A stretch of 64,000 nucleotides of DNA from Gammaproteobacteria bacterium (GTDB lineage Bacteria; Pseudomonadota; Gammaproteobacteria; Steroidobacterales; Steroidobacteraceae), in contig PLUE01000069.1 of the NCBI GenBank assembly GCA_003164785.1, forward strand, positions 62,001 to 126,000. Direction: 5' to 3'. Under the pieces are notes generated by a model. The model saw nothing but the letters and a program-made list of their open reading frames with translations, was not told where the DNA came from and did no database searches. Shown here piece after piece: positions 34,925-43,612 of the stretch; position 1 is the stretch's first letter; every line of letters starts with the position of its first letter. The position numbers were made by a program, and so were the translations under genes.

Positions 34925-36340
34925 ATGAGCGAGGCACCTCGAATGCGGGTGTTGGTGGTCGATGACAACGTCGCCATCCATGCCGATTATGCGAAGATAT
35001 TGGCCCCGCTGATGCCGATGGCGGATCCCGATGCGCTCGACCGACCAGCCCTCGAACGCCCTGCGTCCGGCCTGGTCTCCGCGGTCCGAAACCCAGGAAC
35101 GTCACCGTCCTACGAGATGGTGTCGGCTTTCCAGGGGCGGCAGGCACTGGGATGCGTCGATGAGGCGGTCCGCGCCGGTAATCCGTTCGCGCTTGCCTTC
35201 GTCGACATGCGCATGCCCCCGGGCTGGGATGGTTTGGAGACCATCGAACATCTGTGGGCGCTCGATCCTGCCCTGCAGGTCGTCATCTGTTCGGCGTTGT
35301 CGGATTACGACTGGCATGATGTCCTCGAACGGCTCGGACATCCCAACAATCTGCTCGTGATCAACCAGCCTTTCGACGCGATCGAGGTGCTGCAATCGGC
35401 AAATGCGCTCACCGGTAAATGGCACATCGAGCGGCAGCTGCAGCGTCACCTGGCCCGGCTCGAGGACACCGTGAAGCTACGTACCTTGAATCTCGACGAA
35501 AAAGATCTGCAGTTGAACGAGCAGACGCGCCTGCGGCGCCTGGCGGAGGCCGATCTCGCGCTCGCGCAGAAGCTCGAGGCGGTGGGCCGCCTGGCAGCCG
35601 GTATCGCCCATGAGATCAACACGCCGATTCAATACATCAGCGACAGCGTCCATTTCCTCGGCACGGCGTTCGATGAGTTGCTGGCGGTCGTGGCAGCGGC
35701 GCAGGCCGAGTGCGCGGTGGCTCCGAGATTCCTTGGCGACCTAGGATTCCTGCGCGACGAAGTGCCGCTTGCCATCGAGCGCACCATCGAGGGAACGCAG
35801 CGAGTCGCCACGATCGTTCGGGCCATGAAGGATTTTGCACATCCCGATGCCAGCGAGATGGCCGCCTCCGACGTCAACCGGGCAATCGAAACGACGCTGC
35901 TCATCGCGCTCAACGAGTACAAGTACGTCGCGACCGTCGACCTGGTTTGTGAACCGCTGCCGCTCGTCGTCTGCAACATCGGCGAGCTCAGTCAGGTCTT
36001 CCTGAACCTGATCGTGAATTCCGCGCATGCGCTGGCGGACGCGGGCCGGGATACGGTGACGGGTCGCATCACGATACGCACACGCCGCAACGGCGATTCG
36101 GTGGAACTCGATTTCGGGGACAACGGCTGCGGCATGCCGCAGTCGGTCATGGATCGGATCTACGACCCGTTCTTCACGACCAAGGAGGTGGGGCGCGGCA
36201 GCGGGCAGGGGCTGGCCATCGCACGTTCCATCGTCGTCGACAAGTATGCGGGTCGCATCAGCGCGACGAGCACGCCGGATGTGGGCACCCGTTTCAGCAT
36301 ATGCCTGCCGATCGTCGCCGGGTCCGCGAGCACCGCATGA
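34925..36340 (+). CDS. REC-histidine kinase (receiver at the N-terminus)
   Basis: A 471-residue signalling protein with the domains in the reverse of the usual order. Residues about 1-160 are a receiver with an insert; the phospho-acceptor is in FVDMRMPPGWDG (Asp near 94). A kinase core follows: H box AVGRLAAGIAHEINTPIQYISDS (His near 229), N box VFLNLIVNSAHAL, G1 DNGCGM and G2 GSGQGLAIARSIV. There is no membrane segment or sensor domain, so it is cytosolic and its input arrives through the receiver. Start at 34925 (MSEAPRMRVLVVDDN) after AGGGA. It overlaps the HDOD gene (ATGA). Confidence 0.88.
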   Translation: MSEAPRMRVLVVDDNVAIHADYAKILAPLMPMADPDALDRPALERPASGLVSAVRNPGTSPSYEMVSAFQGRQALGCVDEAVRAGNPFALAFVDMRMPPGWDGLETIEHLWALDPALQVVICSALSDYDWHDVLERLGHPNNLLVINQPFDAIEVLQSANALTGKWHIERQLQRHLARLEDTVKLRTLNLDEKDLQLNEQTRLRRLAEADLALAQKLEAVGRLAAGIAHEINTPIQYISDSVHFLGTAFDELLAVVAAAQAECAVAPRFLGDLGFLRDEVPLAIERTIEGTQRVATIVRAMKDFAHPDASEMAASDVNRAIETTLLIALNEYKYVATVDLVCEPLPLVVCNIGELSQVFLNLIVNSAHALADAGRDTVTGRITIRTRRNGDSVELDFGDNGCGMPQSVMDRIYDPFFTTKEVGRGSGQGLAIARSIVVDKYAGRISATSTPDVGTRFSICLPIVAGSASTA

Positions 36341-37539
36341 TCCGGGTGCTCTTCGTCGACGATGAGTCGCAGGTGCGCCACGGCTTGCGCTCGAGCCTGT
36401 ATGCGCGGCGCAAGGATTGGGACATGCAGTTTGCCGAGGGCGGCGCGCAGGCGATCGAGTCGATGAGGAGCTCTCACTTCGACGTGCTGGTGACCGACCT
36501 GCGCATGCCGGGGATGAACGGGACGGAGGTGGTTGCGCACGCGCGGCGCGATTCGCCCGATACCATCCGGATCGTCCTGTCGGGTTACGTTGACGACGAG
36601 CAGTCGCGGCGTCTGGTGTCGCTCGCACACCGCTACCTCAGCAAGCCCTGCGAGACCGCCCGCCTGGAGGACTGCATCGATCGCTGTCTGGCGACGCGGG
36701 ACCTCATCCAATCGGCGGAGTTGCGCGCCCGGCTCGGCTCGATCACGGAGCTGCCGCCCATGCCGAGGACCTTCGCGGCCCTGCAGCGGGCCCTGCTGGA
36801 CCCGATGGTCGATTTGAGCAAGATTGCGTCGATCATCGAGCGCGATCCGGCGGTGTCGGCGAAGGTTCTGCAGGTCTGTAATTCCTCTTTCTTTCGGCTT
36901 CCGCGGCGGATATCCCGGATCACGGAGGCGGTCAGTTATCTCGGACTGTCGACGGTGCGCAGCATGACGTTGTCGGCCGAGTTGTTTCGCCCCGGCGACC
37001 CGCTCTCGCCGGCGCTCGACCTCGACCTGCTGCAACGGCACGCGCTCAATGTGGGCGCCATCGCTCGCTCGCTGGCGGGCGAGACGAACTGGGCCGAGGA
37101 CGCGTTCCTGGCCGGATTGCTGCATGACGTTGGATTTCTGCTGCTCGGGCGGCTCTATCGGGACGAACTGCAGGCCGCGTTGCAGGCGGTCGCATCGGGA
37201 ACCCCGCTGTCCGACGCGGAGCGTCTCCACGTGGGTGTGGAGCACGGCACCGCCGGCGCGTACCTGCTGGGTCTGTGGGGCCTGCCGTACGAGGTGGTCG
37301 AAGCGGTCGCCGTTCATCCGCGGTCCGGCACCGCGGCGAGGGCCGAGTTCGATGCGGCGAGTGCGGTCAGGATCGCGCAGGCGCTGCTGGCCGTCGTGCG
37401 ACCCCAGGACGTGCCGTTTTACGAGACGGAATCGGCCGTGGTCGGCGACGACTACCTGCAGGCCCTGGGCCTGCCGCATTCCTGGGAGTCGCTGTTGCAG
37501 CGCGTGCACGGCCTGGTCGATGGCCGGGCGGCCGATTGA
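36337..37539 (+). CDS. receiver-HDOD response regulator
   Basis: A 400-residue protein. Residues 1-125 are a receiver (VLFVDDESQVRHGL; Asp53 in VTDLRMPGMNG; Lys in YLSKPCE). Residues about 140-340 are an HDOD domain (ELPPMPRTFAALQRAL, IASIIERDPAVSAKVLQVCNS, AEDAFLAGLLHDVGFLLLGRLY). HDOD proteins are HD-fold outputs often tied to cyclic-di-GMP and stress control. The start at 36337 is in the ATGA overlap with the kinase. The gene order suggests that the upstream REC-kinase phosphorylates it. Confidence 0.9.
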   Translation: MIRVLFVDDESQVRHGLRSSLYARRKDWDMQFAEGGAQAIESMRSSHFDVLVTDLRMPGMNGTEVVAHARRDSPDTIRIVLSGYVDDEQSRRLVSLAHRYLSKPCETARLEDCIDRCLATRDLIQSAELRARLGSITELPPMPRTFAALQRALLDPMVDLSKIASIIERDPAVSAKVLQVCNSSFFRLPRRISRITEAVSYLGLSTVRSMTLSAELFRPGDPLSPALDLDLLQRHALNVGAIARSLAGETNWAEDAFLAGLLHDVGFLLLGRLYRDELQAALQAVASGTPLSDAERLHVGVEHGTAGAYLLGLWGLPYEVVEAVAVHPRSGTAARAEFDAASAVRIAQALLAVVRPQDVPFYETESAVVGDDYLQALGLPHSWESLLQRVHGLVDGRAAD

Positions 37540-37541
37540 GG

Positions 37542-38693
37542 ATGCCACCGATCAAACTGGCCGAAGTGCTGTGTGTCGACGATGAGCCGCGGGTGCTGGA
37601 CGGCTTGCGGCTCACCCTGAGACGGGGGTACGACGTGAGCATCGCGACCAGCGGTGTGATGGCGCTGACGCTGCTCGAGCAGAGGCCCGGCATCGCCGTG
37701 GTGATTTCAGACATGCGGATGCCGGTGATGGATGGCGCCGCATTTCTGACGAAGGTTCGCGAGCGCGCGCCCAACGCGATTCGGATTCTACTGACGGGCG
37801 AGCCTGGCCGCGAGTCGGCGGTCGCGGCGGTCAACGAAGGTCAGGTGTTCCGCTTTCTGACCAAGCCCTGTGCACCGGACAAGCTGGTGGCCGCGGTGGA
37901 GGCGGCGGTCCGGCAAAACCAGCTCGTGATGGCGGAGCAGCTGTTGTTGCGCGAGACCGTGCTCGGCTGCATTCGCGCGCTGGTCGACATTCTGGCAATC
38001 GTCAATCCCGCCGCCTTCGGTCGCGGCAGCCGTCTCAAACGGATGACGATCGAACTGGCGGCGGCGGCCGGAATGGAAGCCAGTTGGGAGCTCGAGGCGG
38101 CGGCGCTGCTGTCGCAAATCGGTCACGTGTCGTTGCCGACCGATCTCGCCGACAAGGCGTTCGGCGGCGGAAAAATCAGCGCCGAGGAGGCGCAGTTGTT
38201 GAGCGAGGTGCCGACTGTCGCGGCAACGTTGTTGGCGCGGATTCCGCGGCTCGAGAACGTCGCGACCATCATCGCGCATGCCACGCGTCCGCGCACGGAT
38301 GAGCACGCCGCCGAATCGAAGATCGCGGCGAGCGCGGCGGTGCTGCGCAACGTGCTCGACTTCGACGCGCTCGTGAGCAATGGCGAGAGCGTCGAGACGG
38401 CGATTGCGACGCTGCGGGTGCGGGCGGGACCCAAGCAGGCGGAACTCGTGACGCACCTCGCCTCGCTGCAAGGCGTGGTGGATGTCGGGCCGCTGCTGCG
38501 CGAGATTTTGCTGTGCGACGTCATTCCCGGAATGATCCTGCTCGATGACCTGCGAACCGAGTCCGGCACGCTGCTGGTGTCGCACGGCTACGAGATCTCG
38601 CAGAGCTTCATGGATCGAATGAGAAATTTCGCACCGAGCCTGCGCTACGCGCAGGTGCGCGTGCGCGTCGAGCGGCCGGACGTTGCTCTGTAG
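37542..38693 (+). CDS. response regulator with a degenerate HD-type output domain
   Basis: A 383-residue protein. The N-terminal receiver is intact (EVLCVDDEPRVLDGL; Asp57 in VISDMRMPVMDG; Lys in FLTKPC). From about residue 160 the fold resembles RpfG-type HD-GYP proteins (AAAGMEASWELEAAALLSQIGHVSLP), but the HD pair that binds metal in LLHDIGK is replaced by LLSQIGH, and no GYP motif is seen. It therefore probably cannot cleave cyclic-di-GMP and may act by binding. Start at 37542, two bases after the HDOD gene stop, with GAGG close upstream. Confidence 0.78.
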   Translation: MPPIKLAEVLCVDDEPRVLDGLRLTLRRGYDVSIATSGVMALTLLEQRPGIAVVISDMRMPVMDGAAFLTKVRERAPNAIRILLTGEPGRESAVAAVNEGQVFRFLTKPCAPDKLVAAVEAAVRQNQLVMAEQLLLRETVLGCIRALVDILAIVNPAAFGRGSRLKRMTIELAAAAGMEASWELEAAALLSQIGHVSLPTDLADKAFGGGKISAEEAQLLSEVPTVAATLLARIPRLENVATIIAHATRPRTDEHAAESKIAASAAVLRNVLDFDALVSNGESVETAIATLRVRAGPKQAELVTHLASLQGVVDVGPLLREILLCDVIPGMILLDDLRTESGTLLVSHGYEISQSFMDRMRNFAPSLRYAQVRVRVERPDVAL

Positions 38694-38811
38694 CGCACAG
38701 ATGCGTGTGGAATGAAGGTATAGTGTTGAAGCCTTCGCAATGGTCGTGCGGGAAACCACCAACGGACGGGTGAGGGATTGACCGCCGTGGATCAAGGAGT
38801 GACACAGTCTC

Positions 38812-40554
38812 ATGAAAAACGTGCGTGCTGCGCCCGTCAAATCGTCGAAGAAAAAGTCCGCGACCGGAATTACCGGCTTCGACTACATCACCAACGGCGG
38901 CCTGCCGGCCGGCCGCACCACCCTGGTGGTCGGAGGCCCCGGCTCCGGCAAGACGATTTTCGCGGCGCAATTCTTGCTGCATGGCGTCACCAAGTGCGAT
39001 GAACCCGGCATTTTCGTGGCCTTCGAGGAAGCGCCGGAGCGGATCGCATCCAACTTCGAGGCGTTTGGATGGAAGATGGAGTCCCTGCCGTCGAGCAAAC
39101 TCTTCTTCATGGATGCACAGCCGACGGCCGTTCTGATCCAGGCCGGGGATTTCGACATCGGCGGCATGTTGGCCGCACTCGGAGCCCAGGCGCGGCGCAT
39201 GGGCGCGACCCGCATCGTGTTCGACGCGCTGGACATCATGATGGCGCTGCTGCCCGATGCGGCGGCGAAGCGGCGCGAGATCTATCGTCTCAACGCCTGG
39301 CTGCTGGAGAATAATCTCACCGGCATCGTCACGGCCAGGGCCGGCGGCCATGAAGCGAGCATGCTCGGCGACGGCACTTATGGATTCATGCAGTTTATGG
39401 TTGATTGTGCCGTCATCCTGAATCACCGGGTGACCCTGGGCATCTCGCAGCGCAACCTGCGCGTGCAAAAGTATCGCGGCTCCGCCTTCGACGAGAACGA
39501 GGCACCCTTCGTCATCGGCGAGGGCGGCATCGACGTGGCCGTGGCGCGCACGCGGGACCGCGTCGATGCGAACGTGAGCAGCGAGCGCGTCAGCAGCGGG
39601 GTCAAGCGGCTCGATACGATGTTGGGGGGCGGTTATTACCGCGGCTCCAGTGTTCGCATTGCGGGTTTCCCGGGCACGGCGAAAACCACGTTGAGCGGCG
39701 CGTTCGCGGAGGCAGCCTGTCTGCGCGGTGAGCGGACGGTGTTCATCAGTTGCGATTCGGACGGTGCGGAGGTGGTTCGTAACCTGACCTCGGTCGCCAT
39801 TCAGCTCGGCCGCTTCGTCAAGAGCGGTCTGTTGCTGATCGTCTCCGCCCGCACCGTGATGGGCAGCGCGGAGGCCATGTTCTCCCGGATCAAGTCGGCC
39901 GCCACCCTGCACAATGCGCGTTGCCTGGTCGTCGATCCGGTCTCCGCCATGTCCAAGGCAGGGAACGAGTTGACGGCGCACAACGTCGTCGAGCGATTGA
40001 TCGACTGGTCGAAGGCCCAGGGGATCACGCTGGTCTGCACCAGCCTGGTCGATACCTCCGAGGGTCAGATGGGCGCGGGCACGCCGCTGCACATCTCGAC
40101 CCTGGCCGACACTTGGATTCAGCTCAACTATCTGGTTCAGGCGGGCGAGCGCAACCGCGGCATGTCCATCATCAAGTCGCGCGGGACGGCGCATTCGAAC
40201 CAGGTACGCGAACTCATTCTCAACGACAACGGCATCACGCTGGCGGACATCTACACCGCGCGCGGCGAGGTGCTCATGGGAACGCTGCGCTCGGAGAAGG
40301 AAAGCACCGAGGGCATCGAGCGCGAGCATGCGCGCGTGCAGACGAAGCTCGAACGGGTGCGCCTGGATGCGGAGCAGGCGGAACTCGAGGTGCGCTTGAA
40401 GTCCGTGCAGACGGAACTCATCGCCAAGCAATTGGAAAAGGAACTGCTCGCGCGAACGACCGCCAGCCGCAAGGTCGGCGTGTCGCGCCGCAGTGCGCAG
40501 ACGCGTGAGCTGCGTGGCGCGGACACGGTCAAGCCGGGGCGCAAGCCGCAATGA
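38812..40554 (+). CDS. KaiC-like double-domain RecA-family ATPase
   Basis: A 580-residue KaiC-type protein with two P-loop domains. Domain 1 has Walker A GGPGSGKT (41-48) and the catalytic glutamate pair FEE (72-73). Domain 2 has Walker A GFPGTAKT (285-292) and a KaiC-like segment LHISTLADTWIQL whose Ser429-Thr430 matches the phosphorylated Ser-Thr pair of cyanobacterial KaiC. The glutamates expected in domain 2 are replaced by CDSD (314-317). A charged helical tail (about 495-580) is longer than in KaiC. The start at 38812 has AGGAG 12 nt upstream; TATAGT at about 38721 may be a -10 box. Overlaps the KaiB-like gene (ATGA). Confidence 0.9.
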   Translation: MKNVRAAPVKSSKKKSATGITGFDYITNGGLPAGRTTLVVGGPGSGKTIFAAQFLLHGVTKCDEPGIFVAFEEAPERIASNFEAFGWKMESLPSSKLFFMDAQPTAVLIQAGDFDIGGMLAALGAQARRMGATRIVFDALDIMMALLPDAAAKRREIYRLNAWLLENNLTGIVTARAGGHEASMLGDGTYGFMQFMVDCAVILNHRVTLGISQRNLRVQKYRGSAFDENEAPFVIGEGGIDVAVARTRDRVDANVSSERVSSGVKRLDTMLGGGYYRGSSVRIAGFPGTAKTTLSGAFAEAACLRGERTVFISCDSDGAEVVRNLTSVAIQLGRFVKSGLLLIVSARTVMGSAEAMFSRIKSAATLHNARCLVVDPVSAMSKAGNELTAHNVVERLIDWSKAQGITLVCTSLVDTSEGQMGAGTPLHISTLADTWIQLNYLVQAGERNRGMSIIKSRGTAHSNQVRELILNDNGITLADIYTARGEVLMGTLRSEKESTEGIEREHARVQTKLERVRLDAEQAELEVRLKSVQTELIAKQLEKELLARTTASRKVGVSRRSAQTRELRGADTVKPGRKPQ

Positions 40555-40838
40555 GCAGACCCGCTCATTTCAAGTTCCGCCTGTATACGGCCGATGACTC
40601 GCAAAACTCCGCCCAGGCGCTGGCCAACTTGAAGGCTTTGTGCGCGACCTACCTGCCGGAGCGGCACGACATCGAAGTGATTAACGTCTTTTCGGATCCG
40701 CAGCGTGCGCTGACGGACAAAATCCGCATGACGCCCACCTTGCTGAAGCTGGCCCCGCTGCCGATGCAGAGGGTCGTCGGCACCTTGAGCCAGACGTCGA
40801 AGGTCCTGCTGGCACTGGGCCTGGATCCGCCGCCGTGA
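40551..40838 (+). CDS. KaiB-like protein
   Basis: A 95-residue thioredoxin-like-fold protein. FKFRLYTADDSQNSAQALANLKALCA and TYLPERHDIEVINVFSDPQ match the KaiB N-terminal half, and DKIRMTPTLLKLAPLPMQRVVGTL the C-terminal part, including the proline-rich P-T-L-L segment. KaiB binds KaiC in cyanobacteria and relatives; here a Kai-type complex is likely because the genes overlap (ATGA with KaiC, GTGA with the EAL gene). No KaiA gene is near, as in other non-cyanobacterial KaiBC systems. Confidence 0.88.
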   Translation: MSRPAHFKFRLYTADDSQNSAQALANLKALCATYLPERHDIEVINVFSDPQRALTDKIRMTPTLLKLAPLPMQRVVGTLSQTSKVLLALGLDPPP

Positions 40839-43591
40839 CGGACGATGCGGGCTCACACAGCGAGGAGTCCAGCGACGAGATCTCGGTGCTCATCAAGGCG
40901 CTGCTCGACGTGGACCAGCGCCTGGAGGAGTTGACGGAGGGCCAGATCGACTCGGTGGTGGACCGGGACGGTCGAACCTTCATGCTCCATCGCGCGCAGG
41001 CGGAGACGCGCTACGCCGAGGCGGCGAAGCAGGTCTCGATACTCAATGCGCTGCCGGCGCACGTGATTTTGTTGAACACCGGGGGCGAAATCGCCTCGGT
41101 GAATGCGTCGTGGCGCGGACTGCGTTGCAGCACGGTCCTGCTCGACCGCGCCTACGACATCGGCACGGATTATCTCGGCCTTTGCGACCGTTCCAGTGGG
41201 GCCAATGCCGCCAACGCGCGCAAGGCGGCGGCGGGCATCCGCTCGGTGTTGAGCGGAGACGCTGCGCGCTTCAGCCTGGAATATCACTTCTCGTTCGAGG
41301 GGAATTCCTACTGGTATTTGTTGAGCGTCACGCCGCTCAACGAGGAAAACCCGGCCGGTGCGGTGGTCATGCATCTCGACATCACGGAGCAGAAGCGGGG
41401 GGAGCAGCGGTTGCGACGTTTCGCCGTCGCCATGGACGCGATGGCGGACGCGGTCTACCTGGCCGACCGCGCCACGATGCGCTTCATCCATGTGAACGAT
41501 GCCGCGTGCCGGATGCAAAACATGTCCCGGGACGAACTCATGAAGTCGGGCGCCGCGACCGTGTTGCAGGTGCCGCTGGCCCAGCTCGAAGTGGAGTACG
41601 ACGAGTTGATCGCGAGCGGCGTGGCGGCGCCGCCGATCGAGCGTTTTCGTCCGGGACCGGACGGGTCGGGCGTCTGGATCGAATTACGCCGTCACGCGCA
41701 TCGCTCGGCGGACGGGTGGACCATCATTTCATTGGTTCGAGATGTCACCCAGCGCAAGGTGGCCGCGCTCAGGATCGCCTATTTGAATCGCGTGTACGCG
41801 ATGCTGAGCGGCATCAACACGCTCATCGTGCACGCGCAGGCGCGAGATGATTTGTTCGAGGAGGCGTGTTGCATCGCCGTGAGGGAGGGCGGTTTCCCTC
41901 TGGCCCTGATCGCCATGCTGGATGACGGGAATGCGCTCTCGCCGCTGGGATTGTCGGGCAAGGATCCGCTCCTGGTGGATGCCGTGCGGAGCTACTTCGA
42001 GAAGCTGGGCGACAAGGTCAACTCGATCTCCAGGCTGGCGCTCGACGAGAAGCGCGTGGTCGTCTCGAACGATCTGGCGAGCGACTCCCGAGATTCGTTC
42101 GGCTCGACCCACCCACAGTTCGGCATCCTGTCGATGGCGGTCTTCCCCCTCGTCATCGCCGATGAGGTCGTGGGGTTGATGGCGCTGTATGCCCACGAGA
42201 GTCAATTCTTCCACGCGGAGGAGGTGAAGCTGCTGAGCGAGCTGACCAACGACATCGCGTTTGCCGTGGATCACATCGGCAAGCAGGAGCGGCTCGACTA
42301 CCTGGCGTACTACGATGCGCTCACCGGACTGGCCAATCGAAAATTGTTCCTCGAGCGGGTCAGCCAGTCGCTGGTGAGCTCGCCCGGTCGCAACCACAAA
42401 CTGGCGGTGTTGTTGATCGACCTGCGCCGCTTCAGGGATATCAACGACACCCTCGGGCGTTCGGCGGGCGACATGCTGCTCAAACAAGTGGCCGAGTGGC
42501 TCGTTGCGAATGTGGGCGAGAAGAACCTCCTGGCGCGCGTCGGGGTCGATCAATTCTCGCTGGTGATGCCGGAGATCATCATGGGCCGCGATCTGGCGCG
42601 GCTGCTCGAGAAGACCATGACCGCGTTTCTGAATCACTCGTTCATGCTGGGCGGTTCGCCTTTTCGGATCGCCGCCACGGTGGGCATCGCCATGTTTCCC
42701 GTGGACGGCTCAGATGCCGACACGCTGTTCAAGCATGCCGAGGCGGCGCTCAAGAAGGCGAAGCTCGGCGGCGACCGGTATCTGTTCTACAACCAGAAAA
42801 TGAGCGAGTCCCTCGCCGGCAAGCTGACCCTGGAGAACCAGCTGTACCGTGCGCTCGAAGCCGAGGAGTTCGAGCTGTATTACCAGCCGAAGATGGATCT
42901 CATCCGCGGCGTCGTCTCCGGCGCCGAAGCGTTGATCCGCTGGAACGACCCGCAGCTCGGGGTGGTGTTGCCGGGCCGCTTCATTCCCATTCTCGAGGAG
43001 ACCGGGCTCATTCACGAGGTGGGGCGGTGGGCGCTGCGCCAGGCCATCCAGGATTTTCTGCGGTGGCGGCGCGCGGGGTGGTCGCCGATGCGCATCGCGG
43101 TGAACGTCTCGCCGCTGCAGTTGCGCAGCCGCTCCTTCGTCAGCGAGATCGAACAGGTGATCGGCGGCAATGCCAACGCAGCCAGCGGCCTGGAGCTGGA
43201 AATCACCGAGAGCCTCATCATGGAGGACATCAAGGGCAACATCGAGAGCCTGCGGGCCATCCGCAACCTGGGCGTGACCATCGCGATCGACGACTTCGGC
43301 ACCGGATTTTCCTCGTTGAGTTATCTCGCGAAGCTTCCCGTGCATACGTTGAAGATCGACCGGTCGTTCATCACGGAGATGGTGACGGGACCCGAGGGGC
43401 TGGTGCTGGTGTCCGCCATCGTGAAGCTCGCGCACTCGCTCGACCTGAAGGTCGTTGCCGAGGGCGTCGAGACCGAGCAGCAGTCACGGCTCCTCCGGAT
43501 GCTGAAGTGCGACGAGATCCAGGGCTATCTGTTGGCCAAGCCGATGCAGTGCGCCGCGTTCGAGGCGAAGTATCTGACCCGAGTCGACTAA
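40835..43591 (+). CDS. PAS-GAF-GGDEF-EAL cyclic-di-GMP signalling protein
   Basis: A 918-residue cytosolic protein. After a variable N-terminal part there are two PAS-like units (about 70-190 and 190-310), a GAF-like unit (about 320-480), then GGDEF (about 490-650) and EAL (about 665-918). The GGDEF active-site loop is replaced by RVGVDQFSL, so no synthase activity is expected. EAL residues are intact: SGAEALIRW near 697, ITESLIMED, IDDFGTGFSS, KIDRSFI and VAEGVETE. It should hydrolyse cyclic-di-GMP, tuned by its sensory domains. The start is GTG in the kaiB-like stop overlap, so it is translated with the Kai pair. Confidence 0.9.
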   Translation: MTDDAGSHSEESSDEISVLIKALLDVDQRLEELTEGQIDSVVDRDGRTFMLHRAQAETRYAEAAKQVSILNALPAHVILLNTGGEIASVNASWRGLRCSTVLLDRAYDIGTDYLGLCDRSSGANAANARKAAAGIRSVLSGDAARFSLEYHFSFEGNSYWYLLSVTPLNEENPAGAVVMHLDITEQKRGEQRLRRFAVAMDAMADAVYLADRATMRFIHVNDAACRMQNMSRDELMKSGAATVLQVPLAQLEVEYDELIASGVAAPPIERFRPGPDGSGVWIELRRHAHRSADGWTIISLVRDVTQRKVAALRIAYLNRVYAMLSGINTLIVHAQARDDLFEEACCIAVREGGFPLALIAMLDDGNALSPLGLSGKDPLLVDAVRSYFEKLGDKVNSISRLALDEKRVVVSNDLASDSRDSFGSTHPQFGILSMAVFPLVIADEVVGLMALYAHESQFFHAEEVKLLSELTNDIAFAVDHIGKQERLDYLAYYDALTGLANRKLFLERVSQSLVSSPGRNHKLAVLLIDLRRFRDINDTLGRSAGDMLLKQVAEWLVANVGEKNLLARVGVDQFSLVMPEIIMGRDLARLLEKTMTAFLNHSFMLGGSPFRIAATVGIAMFPVDGSDADTLFKHAEAALKKAKLGGDRYLFYNQKMSESLAGKLTLENQLYRALEAEEFELYYQPKMDLIRGVVSGAEALIRWNDPQLGVVLPGRFIPILEETGLIHEVGRWALRQAIQDFLRWRRAGWSPMRIAVNVSPLQLRSRSFVSEIEQVIGGNANAASGLELEITESLIMEDIKGNIESLRAIRNLGVTIAIDDFGTGFSSLSYLAKLPVHTLKIDRSFITEMVTGPEGLVLVSAIVKLAHSLDLKVVAEGVETEQQSRLLRMLKCDEIQGYLLAKPMQCAAFEAKYLTRVD

Positions 43592-43612
43592 ACCCTCAGC
43601 CGGCGCCGGCCT

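Noticed and set aside
38608..40551. 647-codon minus-strand frame
   Set aside because: It is the antisense shadow of the KaiC-like gene; the KaiC frame has clear motifs.
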